Counted from the first letter of the stretch, positions 1-9,329 are shown. The stretch is DNA of 64,000 nucleotides from Eubacterium plexicaudatum ASF492 (GCF_000364225.2 NZ_AQFT02000001.1:1488001-1552000); one strand, 5' to 3'. Made by a program: numbers and translations. The notes: generated from the sequence alone by a model not told the origin.

Positions 1-1
1 C

Positions 2-157
2 CTTTATGTCCTGCTGCTGTACATGCCTGAGCATAAAGATGATCCTAATGCAGTTAAAACGCTTCTTCCGTGGAGTGATTTTATCAAAGAACGCTGCACA
101 GGACTGATCGATGTTGAAGCGATAACACCTGAAAACAAACCTCAATTGCCAATATAG
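2..157 (+). CDS. 3' end of an unrecognised protein (5' end outside window)
   Basis: An open frame runs from the window edge to TAG at 155-157 and encodes about 51 residues ending in ENKPQLPI. It includes a hydrophobic stretch (LYVLLLYMPEH) and then a polar tail. I do not recognise the family. It lies directly upstream of a truncated recombinase, so it may itself be the remnant of a disrupted gene. Confidence 0.35.
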   Translation, partial: LYVLLLYMPEHKDDPNAVKTLLPWSDFIKERCTGLIDVEAITPENKPQLPI

Positions 158-201
158 ACTATTTTACACCTAAACGGAACATATGTGGAACGGTAGGTTA
201 T

Positions 202-1433
202 TCATCGCTTACGAAAAATATGATCAATAAGATGTATGTGAAGGATTTGTCCAGGAAGATGAAGACGGCACACAGGGCATACTGGAAGAACGGCGAGTAT
301 TCTTCGGGGGAGGGGCGGTTCCGTATGGATACGTCAATATAGACAGGCATCTTTACCCAGATGATAAGGTGAAGGGTACGGTGCAGGAGATATTCCGGCT
401 GTTCCAGCAGGGAAGTTCCATGAAGGAGATTGCAAGGCGAATGTCTCAAAAAGAGATTAACCCGAAAGCATATAAGATGCTGCGGTTCGGGCATGAGGTT
501 CCGGCGGATTTTAATACAAAATGGAATTATGTGACTGTGCGGACTATACTGACGAATTATGCTTATGTCGGGGACAGTGTCCATAACAGGTACAAGAGGG
601 TAAATGGGAAGCAGGTAAAAATACCGAAAGAAGAATGGGTAGTTGTGGAGGGCACACATGAAGCATTGGTAAGCCGGGAGGATTTTGAACGGGTCCAGGA
701 ACTGCTGGCGGGCAATGCTGAAAGATTCCATTCCACACATGGGGAAAACGGCTATGACCATGCCCGGTTTAATTTCCTGGGGAAAAAGATTATATGTGCG
801 GACTGCGGAAAGGTAATGGGATTCCGTACAGAGGGAGTTAAGCATGATAAGAAGTTTTACCGGTGCAAGACTTATCTTCAATCAACCCATGGAAGCTGTA
901 CGAACCATAAAGTGTCATTGGAGGAAGTCAACCAGGCTGTTTTTGGAACTGTCACTGCACATATGAGGCTCTGTATTGATGCGGAGGAAACAGTGAGGCG
1001 GATGAACGCAAAGGCCGGGAGTTTGAGAAAGTATGATATTTATGGAAAGGAAGCTGACAGGATAAGGAAGGAACTGCGGAAAGAGACTGATGTAAAAGCC
1101 GGGGTTTTCGAGGATTATAAGGACGGGCTGATTGATGAAGAACAGTATGTGCAGATTAGTGGAAAATATGCTGAAAAAATCAGGGAGCTGTCGGCAAGGC
1201 TTGTGGAAGTCCAAAAGGCTCAGGCAGAGCATTCCAGTGAATACCGCATAGACGGCGGCTGGAAGGCGGCGGTTGATAAATACCTGGATATGCAGAGTCT
1301 GACAAGGGAAATGGTCGAGGCGTTTGTGGATAAGGTCGTGGTGCATGAAGACGCATGTGTTGAGGTATATCTGAAATATGATGATGTGCTGGAGGAACTG
1401 TTGAGGATAAGGGCAGAGAGGGAGGCGGTTTAG
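202..1433 (+). pseudogene. Large serine recombinase, 5'-truncated and frameshifted
   Basis: This is the C-terminal two thirds of a large serine recombinase, the enzyme class that integrates and excises conjugative elements. The visible part begins just after the catalytic core (motif KDLSRKMKTAH, about 235-270). It continues through the recombinase domain (VPYGYV, KEIARRM), a Cys-rich zinc ribbon (CADCGKVMGF then C-x11-C around 795-905) and a coiled-coil C-terminus. The resolvase domain with the catalytic serine is absent, so the copy cannot be active. A frame break at the G-run 306-310 is repaired by one extra G, which joins the frame starting at 202 to the long frame running to 1433. The stop overlaps the GTG start of the next recombinase (TAGTG), as in the paired recombinases of Firmicute mobile elements. 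The family call is firm; whether the 5' loss is real or a local deletion in this strain is unknown. Confidence 0.75.
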
Positions 1434-2982
1434 TGGATAGGATGATAGTTGCCATGTATCTCCGTCTTTCCAATGAGGACAGCGATAAGGGGAAATTTGA
1501 AGAGAGCAACAGTATATCGGCGCAGAGGGTACTTCTGAAAAAACACATAGAGGAACTGCTGCAGGGGCAGGAATACAGTATCACAGAGTTTTGTGATGAC
1601 GGATATTCCGGCGTTGATTTCCGCAGGCCGGGAGTTCAGGCATTGATCGAGGCGGCAAAAAGCGGGAATATTAACATGGTCATTGTAAAGGACTTCTCCC
1701 GGTTCGAAAGGGATTATCTGGAAGTGGGGAGGTTCCTGGAATATATCTTTCCTATTTTACAGATACGGTTCGTGTCCGTGAATGACAGCTACGACAGTGA
1801 CGATAAGTTCGGGGCAACCGGAGGGATGAGTGTTGCGTTGAAGAATCTGGTCTATGGGATGTACAGCGCCGATTTGTCAAAGAAGGTGCGTACTGCCAGG
1901 GATACAAGGGTACGGAACGGGGAGTTTGTCGGACAGTTTGCCCCTTATGGATATCGGAAGAACCCGGAGGATAAACATAAGCTGTTAGTTGATGAAGATT
2001 CGGCCTGGGTAGTGCAGAAAATCTTCGGGATGGCGGCAGACGGGATAAGCTATGCGGAAATTGCCAGAAGGCTGAATGAGGAAAGGATATCGTCAAGGGT
2101 TGTGTGCCATAAACTGATAGGCGATACTTATGGGGACCGGCAGCCCCATGTGAAGGTTAAGCGGTGGTGCGCTTCGTCAGTAAGGGATATCATCACGGAC
2201 GAGGTGTATTTGGGAAAGCTGATCTGGTACCGGGCAAAATGCGGGATGGATACAGATAAGAAAGTTGTGAAGCAGCCCAGGGAGAAATGGATTGAGGTTG
2301 AGGGGCATCATGAAGCGCTCATATCACAAAGTATTTTTGATAAAGCGAATGCAGGAGTCGGAAGTGTGGATACCGTCAGAAAAGAGATGAAAAAGAGAAA
2401 TAGCCTTTTCTTCTGTGGGCATTGCGGGAAAACGGCAGGTACTTTTGCAGAAGCCGGACACAGGAGAGGGAAAATGACTGTCAGAAGGTGAATGTCAGGA
2501 GAGAAGACTTGGAGGAAGCGGTGCTGTGCCAAGTGAGGAAGATGGCGGATATGCTGACAGAGGAAAAAGTTATCCGCCGGAAAACGCATAAGGACGGCAG
2601 GAAAGCGGTTCTTGAAACAATGGTTGCTGACAGCACAAAAGAGATAGCACGGTGGAAAGGTACGAAAATGCATCTGTATGAGCAGCATAAGGCCGGTAAG
2701 ATCAGCCGGGAGAATTATATTGACCGGATTGAGAAAGGTAAGGTACGGCTGGAAGAGTTGAAGCGGGAGAAAGATGAGGCACAGGCAGAACTTGACCGTA
2801 TGCAGGCAGTGTCTGGTTCAGAGAGAATAGCAGATAAAGAACTGGCGGAGCTTTCCAAGTTGAAGACTTTTGATAAGGACAGGCTGAAAACGTTGATTGA
2901 GAAAGTGGTTGTTTACGGGGAGGATGCCATGGAGATTGTGTGGAAGGTAGAGAATCCCTTTAAGGCTGAAAATTCTGTATGA
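1433..2982 (+). CDS. Large serine recombinase (one-base frame break)
   Basis: Site-specific recombinase of the large serine family. It begins at GTG 1433, overlapping the previous stop by one base. The N-terminal resolvase domain has the catalytic serine in YLRLSNED (about residue 12) and the Arg-rich motif IVKDFSRFERDYLEVG (about residues 85-100). A recombinase domain with PYGYRKNPED follows (about 175-290). The frame breaks at the A-run 2429-2432; adding one A yields a compact zinc ribbon CGHCG-x6-C-x10-C followed by the coiled-coil tail, giving about 516 residues, normal for the family. I therefore read this as one intact gene damaged by a sequencing error rather than two genes. With the truncated sister upstream it marks one end of an integrated element whose other end is not obvious in this window. 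Confidence 0.85.
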
Positions 2983-3070
2983 AAGCTTGTTCCATTTTTG
3001 GAAAAGCAGTGGTAAAATATGAGCTATAGGCAGATATGCTTGTGGCTCAATAACTGAACGTCCATTAAGC

Positions 3071-3087
3071 CCCCAGCAGAGCTGGGG
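3071..3087. repeat. Left-end hairpin of the IS200-type element
   Basis: Seven-base stem CCCCAGC/GCTGGGG with loop AGA, 109 bases upstream of the transposase start. In IS200-type elements such imperfect palindromes are bound by the transposase dimer. Confidence 0.6.
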
Positions 3088-3195
3088 AGAATAGAGTGAG
3101 CAGTAGCGATCCCTAAAGTACCAAAAATAAAACCTCCATGTTATCATAGATTTGGGTCTAGGCAACCTAATCAACAATAGCAGGAGGTATCCATA

Positions 3196-3606
3196 ATGGA
3201 TAATCAGATTTTAGCACATACCAAGTATAATTGCACGTATCATATTGTTTTTATTCCGAAATATCGCCGGAAAGTAATGTATGGGAAGATTGGGAAAGAG
3301 GTTGGCGAGATATTGTCCACAGTATGTAAAATCACAGGAGTAAAATTGATAAAAGGCGGAGTATGTCCAAACCATGTACATCTGTATGTTTCGATTCCGC
3401 CCAAGATGAGTATCTCGGAAGTGATGTCAAAATTGAAAGGAAAGAGTGCCCTGATGATATTTGACCGACACCCAGAATACAGGGACAAGTATGGCAGACA
3501 TTTTTGGGCAAGAGGATATTATGCCGAGACGATTGGGCAAGTGAACGAAGAGACAATCAAAAAGTACATCGAAGAGCAGGAGGAATGCAGTAGAATGGAA
3601 GGATAA
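3196..3606 (+). CDS. tnpA: IS200-type Y1 (HUH) transposase
   Basis: A 136-residue single-strand transposase of the HUH family. The metal-binding HxH motif is seen as PNHVHLYVSIP (about residue 60). The catalytic tyrosine lies in the conserved helix context WARGYYAETIGQVNEET (about residue 112), followed by the C-terminal YIEEQ helix. The length is right for an IS200 TnpA, and a good ribosome site (caggaggtatccata) precedes the ATG. It acts alone as a dimer on the top strand at the flanking hairpins. It appears intact and potentially mobile. Confidence 0.92.
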   Translation: MDNQILAHTKYNCTYHIVFIPKYRRKVMYGKIGKEVGEILSTVCKITGVKLIKGGVCPNHVHLYVSIPPKMSISEVMSKLKGKSALMIFDRHPEYRDKYGRHFWARGYYAETIGQVNEETIKKYIEEQEECSRMEG

Positions 3607-3609
3607 AGA

Positions 3610-3758
3610 GCCTCTTTTAAGAGGCAGCCAAGTACCAGAGGTTAGTGAAATACTGCCTATAGGCAGCACCGAAAAAGGGGTTGCTTAGACACCGCCTATA
3701 GGCGGTACCGAAAAATGCCCCGGAGGGGTTCATCCAAACCACCGGCAGAGCCGGTGGT
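3610..3758. repeat. Cluster of four palindromes at the IS200 right end
   Basis: Four dyads lie downstream of tnpA. GCCTCTTTTAAGAGGC (3610-3625) is positioned to act as the gene's terminator. CTGCCTATAGGCAG (3653-3666) and ACCGCCTATAGGCGGT (3691-3706) are two related palindromes sharing CCTATAGG. ACCACCGGC-AGA-GCCGGTGGT (3738-3758) is the likely transposase-bound right-end hairpin. The middle pair looks like a duplicated module. Confidence 0.6.
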
Positions 3759-3828
3759 CAAGCCGTATGGCTGTGATTTTAATTTTAGTTTTACATAGGC
3801 GGAAATGCAGAAGAGGTGTTGAATTTAG

Positions 3829-5052
3829 ATGGAAAGATTTTATTTATGTGAAAATTGCATCAAACCATTGAGAATTAAAAATAAATATAAATCAGATATC
3901 GTAAGTTTAAATAAAAATGTTGGAAAATGTATTATATGTGGCGGAAGCAGTATAGACATAAGTTCCCATTATAACATTTTACAGGATATTGTTGATTGTA
4001 TCAGATTTTATTATCCTGTTTATAGATACTTTAGAAAAGATTTTCCATTTCCTTATAGTGCATATTTTCCTCATATTTTAAACCCATATATATTTGAAGA
4101 AGATAATGAAATATTAACAAAACCACTGGATTCTCAATCATCAAAGAGGCTATATGATTTGCTAGATGATACTACAAATATACATGATATAGAAATATTT
4201 GATATTATTAGATCTGATAAGTATAAGATATTATTCGAGAAACTCTCATATGTGGCTCATATGGAATTACCATTGAAGGAGGCTGATTCTGTGTTAATGC
4301 AAATGATGCAAAATGATTTGCGGAATCACAACTATTATGAAGTAGAGGAAAAATATACAGATGCAATTGCTTCAATCATTTCTGAATTTCCACAAATCAA
4401 TATTAATAGAAAAATATTTTATAGGGCAAGAGTGGGACATCATAATGAAAGTATAGCAGTCGATGATTTAGACACAATGATAGATTTTCCTTACATAGAA
4501 GAAGAGATGATGGCACCACCGCCATATATAGCTAGTTCTGGTCGTTTTAATAGACAAGGTTGTGCATTTTTATATGTAGCTAATTCTAAAACTACTGCAA
4601 TTGCGGAATTAAAGCCATATGTTGGTTGTGTATGCAGTATAGCAAAAATACGTTGTAGAGATAAGCGTTCTTATTTAGATTTTCGGGCATCATCACTTCC
4701 ACAAATTGATGATAAAATTAATATAGTTACTTTAAATATTATTCGCTCTTTTGCGTCATTTTTTCATAAACCGGCTGTTCAAGATAATGACTATTTGACA
4801 TCTCAATTTTTGTCAGATATATTTAGAAAACTTCAATTTGGTGGAATAATTTATGATAGCGTTCAGACAAAAGGATACAATGTTTTGTCATATTATCCTT
4901 CGGATTTCTATTGTGTTAAAAAGAGTGAAAAGATGGTTGAGGTTAAATCGGTTGTGTATAAAATAAATGACATGCAAGATGGAAGGAACAAGTATGAACA
5001 TTGGTATTTTAATGATGAGAAAATAGAAGAAAAATACGGAAGTGATACATAA
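3829..5052 (+). CDS. RES-domain protein with HEPN/RES-type N-terminal region, toxin-like
   Basis: A 407-residue protein, clearly more AT-rich than its surroundings. The N-terminus carries two Cys pairs (CENC near residue 7 and CIICGG near residue 36), suggesting a small zinc knuckle. A helical middle part follows, resembling the HEPN/RES N-terminal region found ahead of RES domains. The C-terminal part contains the RES signature: FYRARVG, then SSGRFNRQGCAFLYVA and TTAIAELKP (about 205-260), and a later YDSVQ. RES domains of the Xre-RES type degrade NAD+ by phosphorolysis. The conserved Arg, Arg and Glu positions of that fold appear present, but activity is inferred. No antitoxin gene is recognisable beside it. 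Its base composition and place between an IS and a nuclease remnant point to horizontal acquisition, perhaps as a defence or addiction gene. Confidence 0.75.
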   Translation: MERFYLCENCIKPLRIKNKYKSDIVSLNKNVGKCIICGGSSIDISSHYNILQDIVDCIRFYYPVYRYFRKDFPFPYSAYFPHILNPYIFEEDNEILTKPLDSQSSKRLYDLLDDTTNIHDIEIFDIIRSDKYKILFEKLSYVAHMELPLKEADSVLMQMMQNDLRNHNYYEVEEKYTDAIASIISEFPQININRKIFYRARVGHHNESIAVDDLDTMIDFPYIEEEMMAPPPYIASSGRFNRQGCAFLYVANSKTTAIAELKPYVGCVCSIAKIRCRDKRSYLDFRASSLPQIDDKINIVTLNIIRSFASFFHKPAVQDNDYLTSQFLSDIFRKLQFGGIIYDSVQTKGYNVLSYYPSDFYCVKKSEKMVEVKSVVYKINDMQDGRNKYEHWYFNDEKIEEKYGSDT

Positions 5053-5091
5053 ATCTATGAGGAATATTGGTAAAGTAAAAGCCATGGACAG

Positions 5092-5481
5092 GTGTATCTG
5101 TGGCTCAAAAAATATCTAAAAATTTTTATTCCTTACTTGACACAAGCAGATTTATTGTTTTACCATATTAAGCTGCATTGCTATGTTGTTGTGGAACTTA
5201 AAACAAAGAGATTTGAACCGGAGTATGTTGGAAAATTGAATTTTTATGTTACCGCAGTAAATAAACAATTAACAGGAGATGGCGATAATCCGGCAATAGG
5301 CTTGCTTATTTGTAAAGATAAGGATAATGTTGTGGCAGAATATTCTTTGGAAGAAGTTTCGCAACCGATTGGTATTGCGGGATATGAATTAAGCAACGCT
5401 CTCAGCAAAGAATATCAACGCAGTCTTCCTACAATAGAAACGTTGGAATCTGAAGTTGCTAAAATGATGGATACAAAATAG
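5092..5481 (+). pseudogene. DUF1016 (YhcG-type) PD-(D/E)XK nuclease, C-terminal fragment
   Basis: From about 5146 the frame matches the C-terminal nuclease half of DUF1016/YhcG proteins: DLLFYHIKLHCYVVVELK, then KLNFYVTAVN and NPAIGLLICKDKDNVVAEY. These include the D and E-x-K residues of the PD-(D/E)XK core. The N-terminal DUF1016 domain and the residues just before DLLFYH are missing, and the first about 18 codons are unrelated filler. Full proteins are about 350 residues; this is about 112. It is a 5'-deleted relic and unlikely to be expressed as a functional enzyme. YhcG-like nucleases are common passengers in defence and mobile regions, in keeping with the island context. Confidence 0.75.
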
Positions 5482-5508
5482 TCTGCAAGTTGTAGACTAT
5501 TTTGTATC
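5470..5508. terminator. Strong stem-loop at the DUF1016 stop codon
   Basis: A perfect 15-base stem (5470-5484 with 5494-5508) and a 9-base loop span the stop codon. The right arm contains TTTT. It is self-complementary enough to work on either strand. Confidence 0.65.
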
Positions 5509-6309
5509 TATATCGTTTGGTACTAAACTATCAGAATTAATAAGTTATTTCTAATCAATTCCTGATGATTTATTAAAGAAAGATATATTACCACAACTCT
5601 AATGAGTCTTTTGCATCTATCCACATCTGCATACCGCCCTCAAGATACAGCGTTGCATATTCAAGGGGATTGTCTATTGCCAAAGCAGTTATGGAGCATA
5701 TTATACGTTGCGTAAATAAATATCATATCTTATCAGACCTTTCTTGTTTGTATTTTGGAGAAATTTGTGAAAGCATTTCAATCAGTTCTTCCTGCCCTGT
5801 TCATTTCATGTTATAATTCTTGACAAGAAAAACTCGTGTAGCAAGTTTTTCTTATATATTACAGGCTTTTCTTTCCCTTATTTTCGCCCTTATGAGAGTT
5901 CGTAACATGAGGGAAAAAGGATATAACAGTTATTAAATGCTATAAAAAGTATCTTATCAGAATTCAAGTTTATAGAGTCGTCAAGTTGTTGTAAATTTTG
6001 TGATTTTTTTAAAATATACTTTATATTATTAAATTTATGCATTGGGAACACTTTTCCGAAAAGGGAGTCAAAATTTTGAAGCAAACTGCGCCAAAGCGGC
6101 AGCGATTGCAAAAGACATTACGATCGCTTTGCTGCTTGAGATGGAAGGGATGTAAAACAAACAGCTATATTTGATTTGTCAGAAAGAATAGAAAAAAATA
6201 AAAAACTTACTTTTTGTATTTGTATGCAACAAAAGGAAGTCATCTGTGATCTAATGTGTGTAATTACATCGGATACATAAAATGCCGGCAGGGATAAGAA
6301 GGGATATAG
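5509..6309. other. About 800 bases of AT-rich decayed sequence
   Basis: No intact gene is visible. The stretch contains the minus-strand remnant at 5588-5728 and a hairpin at 5825-5853 (AAGAAAAACT paired with AGTTTTTCTT). On the plus strand a short frame ends at about 6147 (reading NCAKAAAIAKD then LLLEMEGM), which may be another gene relic. The last about 100 bases should hold the promoter of the sigma-factor gene, but I see no convincing ECF-type promoter. Confidence 0.45.
5588..5728 (-). pseudogene. Short minus-strand coding remnant, family unrecognised
   Basis: On the minus strand a frame ending at TAA (5588-5590) reads as plausible protein over about 46 codons, with the segment DNPLEYATLYLEGGMQMW followed by IDAKDSLELW. 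Its amphipathic, low-bias composition looks like the C-terminus of a real protein, but no start or upstream continuation is visible. I do not assign a family. Confidence 0.3.
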
Positions 6310-6813
6310 ATGATGAAAACACTGGTTAAGCATGCAATGGAAAAAGATGCGGAAAGCTTTATCAGGCTGGTAGAGGAACATAAACAGTCAATGCTCAAAG
6401 TTGCCTATGGATTTTTTTCGGATCCGGAGGATGTGGCGGATGTGATGCAGCAGACAGTGTTAAATGCCTATGAACATATTGGCGAACTAAAAAAGGCTGC
6501 ATACTTTAAGACATGGCTGATACGCATTTTGATCAATAACTGTAACCGGTTATACAACAGCAGGAAACATGTGGTAACAGGGACAGAGCTGATCGAAGGC
6601 AAATATTTTGACGTTTATCCGGAAGATAATGACTTTTTTTATCTGCTTTCATTGCTGCATAAAGATGACAGAACTATTTTTCAGCTTTATTACGGGGAAG
6701 AGTATACGACAAAAGAGATCGGCAGGCTTCTTGGCATAAAGGAAAGTACGATCCGCAGTCGCATTCACCGTGGGAAAGAGCAGATTCGCAGTCAAATTCA
6801 AAAAAAGGAGTGA
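6310..6813 (+). CDS. ECF-type RNA polymerase sigma factor
   Basis: A 167-residue sigma-70 family protein of the extracytoplasmic-function class. The region 2 signature is seen as DPEDVADVMQQTVLNAYEHI (about residues 39-58), followed by KTWLIRILINNC. Region 4 is seen as YYGEEYTTKEIGRLLGI with the helix-turn-helix KESTIRSRIHRGKEQI (about 120-160). It starts at ATG 6310 (a second ATG follows at once) behind GAAGGGA. It ends 6 bases before the next gene, a membrane protein with an anti-sigma-like N-terminus, so the two almost certainly form a sigma/anti-sigma pair. The signal is not apparent from the sequence. Confidence 0.92.
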   Translation: MMKTLVKHAMEKDAESFIRLVEEHKQSMLKVAYGFFSDPEDVADVMQQTVLNAYEHIGELKKAAYFKTWLIRILINNCNRLYNSRKHVVTGTELIEGKYFDVYPEDNDFFYLLSLLHKDDRTIFQLYYGEEYTTKEIGRLLGIKESTIRSRIHRGKEQIRSQIQKKE

Positions 6814-6819
6814 GTTTTT

Positions 6820-8115
6820 ATGAAGTATAAAAAGACAGATGATCCGCTTGAACGGATAATCAAAGACAGTCTGGCTCAAAAAGTACAGGAACCGGAATTG
6901 CCGGACAAAAAGATGGAAGACGTTTATCAAAAAATCCGGAACATGCAGCCCGCACGGAAAAGAAAACTTCCGACAGGCGTTAAATTCGGTGCGGCTGCAG
7001 CCGTTTTGGCTCTGATTATGGTATATTCCGTGAAAAATCCGGCAGTTGCGGCACAGATACCGTTGATCGGAACAATATTCCAAAGACTGGAGGGAGAAGT
7101 ATCTTTTCCGGGAGACTACAGTAACAAATCCATTCGGCTTGGCGGTGAGTCAGACAGGAAGGACGACGGTACTAAGACAGAGATAGAACTAGAGACACAA
7201 ATACAAAACGAAACGGAAAATGATACCGATACCATCCGGCCGGAACGAACAGACAATACGATTGCAGGCACGCAGACGGATGACAATGCAGACGATGAAA
7301 AAAGCAAGACGCAGTCGTATCAGGAAAAAGTTGACGGCGTTACCGTAACGTTGTCGGAGGTAGCTTATGATCATAATGCGATTTATCTTGCCATATTGGT
7401 CCAAAATGAGGACGGATTTGTAAAAGATGCACTGTATCCGGACATTCTGTTCTATGATGCACAGGTAAAGTTGTATCGGCCAGATGGCAGTACAAAAGAG
7501 TTTGATTATAAAAGCGAAGGAATCTTTTTAAAAGGAATCGAAGGAGAATATACGGATTCGAATACATTTAAAGGAATTTTTCAATTTATGGAGAACGGTA
7601 CGGACCTTTCCGATTATACTGCCTGTGATCTGACTTTCCGGAATTTTCAGCAGCAGCTGACAACAGGTGAGACAGAGACGATTGTTGTACCGGATTATGG
7701 AGAAGTTCCCCGCACAATATATGATAGTGAATATTATAAAGGGCCATGGAAGTTCCGTCTCGATTTTGACGGCATAGCAATCAGTGAACAGGAAGCAGTC
7801 GTTCATGATACAAATGAGCAGGGATTTGGTATCGAAAAGGTAGTAAAGACAGAATTTGAAATCTATGCGGTTCCGATTCTTCCGGAAGGAGAAAAGGGGT
7901 ATAATTACGTTGCTACGATCTGGGATGCGGATGGAGAAGCATTAGAAACGCGTAATTATGGCGATTATTTAACAATGAGCCATTATGGCAGGGATGTTTC
8001 CGAAGTGACGGTGTATTTATTAAGAGCGGAAGATTTTCTTGATAACAAAGGAGAAAATTCTTATTTACAGCCGGAAAAAGCTATTTATACGACAACGGTT
8101 CGGTTTAACAAGTAA
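6820..8115 (+). CDS. DUF4179-type membrane protein, probable anti-sigma partner
   Basis: A 431-residue protein coupled to the ECF sigma gene. The first about 45 residues are cytoplasmic and charged (DDPLERIIKDSL, MEDVYQKIRNM), the kind of short segment that binds the sigma factor. A single membrane span follows (about residues 62-80, FGAAAAVLALIMVYSV). An extracellular part comes next, with the NPAVAAQIPLIGTIF motif typical of DUF4179, a low-complexity Thr/Glu/Asp linker (about 110-165) and a beta-rich domain to the C-terminus (SYQEKVDGVTVTLSEV onward), like those of DUF4179/DUF5643 proteins. I infer that it holds the sigma factor at the membrane until an envelope signal is sensed. Confidence 0.8.
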   Translation: MKYKKTDDPLERIIKDSLAQKVQEPELPDKKMEDVYQKIRNMQPARKRKLPTGVKFGAAAAVLALIMVYSVKNPAVAAQIPLIGTIFQRLEGEVSFPGDYSNKSIRLGGESDRKDDGTKTEIELETQIQNETENDTDTIRPERTDNTIAGTQTDDNADDEKSKTQSYQEKVDGVTVTLSEVAYDHNAIYLAILVQNEDGFVKDALYPDILFYDAQVKLYRPDGSTKEFDYKSEGIFLKGIEGEYTDSNTFKGIFQFMENGTDLSDYTACDLTFRNFQQQLTTGETETIVVPDYGEVPRTIYDSEYYKGPWKFRLDFDGIAISEQEAVVHDTNEQGFGIEKVVKTEFEIYAVPILPEGEKGYNYVATIWDADGEALETRNYGDYLTMSHYGRDVSEVTVYLLRAEDFLDNKGENSYLQPEKAIYTTTVRFNK

Positions 8116-8123
8116 TAAGCGGC

Positions 8124-8164
8124 AAAAGCACATTATTTTCGTAATGGAAATAGTGTGCTTTTTT
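8124..8164 (+). terminator. Rho-independent terminator after the sigma/anti-sigma pair
   Basis: AAAAGCACATTATTT (8124-8138) pairs with AAATAGTGTGCTTTT (8148-8162, one T-G wobble), followed by T residues. It closes the two-gene unit. Confidence 0.75.
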
Positions 8165-8306
8165 ATATGCAATAGTTCGAAAGCAAATTCGATTCGGCAC
8201 AAATTACTTCTTACAGTAAATATTTTCACATATTCATTCGTGTTATATTTTTACGATGGGCGAATCCCATGAGGGTATGTAAGAACACCATAGAGAGGAG
8301 AACAGA

Positions 8307-9329
8307 ATGAAAAGAGCGCTTATTACCGGTATTACAGGACAGGATGGTTCGTATCTGGCGGAACTTCTGCTGGAAAAGGGTTATCAGGTCTATGGAATTA
8401 TGCGCAGAAAGAGCGTAGTTGATTATGGAAATGTGGATCATATCAGACAAAAGATTCATTTTATATATGCCGACATGACGGATCTGGTATCTTTGGTGCA
8501 TGCGATGCGGGTGTCACAGGCGGATGAGGTATACAATCTGGCGGCGCAGTCCTTTGTAGGAACAAGCTGGGAGCAGCCGTTAGCGACGGCTGAGATTGAT
8601 GCGATGGGGGTCACAAATATGCTGGAGGCCATTCGTCTGGTGAAGCCGGACGCACATTTTTACCAGGCATCCACATCGGAAATGTTTGGAAAAGTACGGC
8701 AGGTGCCGCAGACGGAGCAGACGCCGTTTTATCCGAGAAGTCCTTATGGTGTGGCGAAACTGTATGGATACTGGATTACAAAAAATTACAGAGAAAGTTA
8801 TGGTATGTTTGCCTGCAGTGGTATTTTATTTAATCATGAGAGTGAACGCAGGGGTATGGAGTTTGTGACGCGAAAAATTACACATGCCGCAGCCCGCATC
8901 AAAGCAGGGGTACAGGACTATGTAGAGCTGGGCAATCTGGATGCAAAGCGTGACTGGGGGCATGCAAAAGATTATGTCCGTGCCATGTGGCTGTTGCTGC
9001 AAAATCCGACGCCGGAGGATTTTGTTATTGCCACCAATGAGACAAGGACCGTACGTGAATTTGCCGAAGCGGCGTTTCGCCATGCCGGATTTTCGATTGT
9101 ATGGGAAGGGGAAGGTGTGGATGAAGTCGGCAAAGATTCGGTCAGCGGGCGTACGTTGGTAAAAGTGAACCGGGAGTTTTACCGTCCTGCGGAGGTGGAA
9201 CTGCTCTGGGGAAATCCGGCAAAAGCGGAAGAACAGCTGGGCTGGAAGCGCGAAATTACGTTTGACGGACTGGTGGAGCGAATGGTAAAAAGCGATATGG
9301 CTCTGGTTGCGGCACAAATCGGGAAATGA
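8307..9329 (+). CDS. gmd: GDP-mannose 4,6-dehydratase
   Basis: A 340-residue short-chain dehydrogenase-fold enzyme converting GDP-D-mannose to GDP-4-keto-6-deoxy-mannose in the cytosol. The Rossmann motif GITGQDGSYLAELL is at residues 7-20. The catalytic Tyr-x3-Lys is in SPYGVAKLYGYW (about residue 150), with TSEMFG (about 127) supplying the catalytic Thr and Glu. NHESERRG is a Gmd-type substrate-binding motif. The gene has a GAGAGGAG ribosome site and overlaps no neighbour. The reductase gene starts 11 bases downstream, so the pair makes a GDP-6-deoxyhexose, most likely GDP-D-rhamnose, for surface glycans. Confidence 0.93.
   Translation: MKRALITGITGQDGSYLAELLLEKGYQVYGIMRRKSVVDYGNVDHIRQKIHFIYADMTDLVSLVHAMRVSQADEVYNLAAQSFVGTSWEQPLATAEIDAMGVTNMLEAIRLVKPDAHFYQASTSEMFGKVRQVPQTEQTPFYPRSPYGVAKLYGYWITKNYRESYGMFACSGILFNHESERRGMEFVTRKITHAAARIKAGVQDYVELGNLDAKRDWGHAKDYVRAMWLLLQNPTPEDFVIATNETRTVREFAEAAFRHAGFSIVWEGEGVDEVGKDSVSGRTLVKVNREFYRPAEVELLWGNPAKAEEQLGWKREITFDGLVERMVKSDMALVAAQIGK

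Larger units (their letters stand above)
3050..3765 (+). mobile_element. IS200-type insertion sequence (tnpA only), approximate ends
   Basis: A Y1 transposase gene is flanked by subterminal hairpins, the hallmark of IS200/IS605 elements, which carry no terminal inverted repeats. On the left is a CCCCAGC-AGA-GCTGGGG hairpin (3071-3087). On the right are several palindromes, ending with an ACCACCGGC-AGA-GCCGGTGGT hairpin (3738-3758). Both outer hairpins share the same AGA loop, which supports a pair recognised by the same transposase. No tnpB is present. Exact ends cannot be set without an empty site; the limits given are estimates. Confidence 0.7.

Noticed and set aside
198..881. Long minus-strand frames opposite the recombinases
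   Set aside because: They are shadows of the coding strand: no ribosome sites, biased His/Pro/Cys-rich composition and no family motifs.
3610..3758. CRISPR-like repeat array downstream of tnpA
   Set aside because: The palindromes differ from each other in sequence and spacing and there are no spacers of uniform length; they are IS200-end structures.
8165..8306. Riboswitch or leader RNA ahead of gmd
   Set aside because: No recognisable conserved aptamer pattern or terminator/antiterminator pair; only an AT-rich leader.
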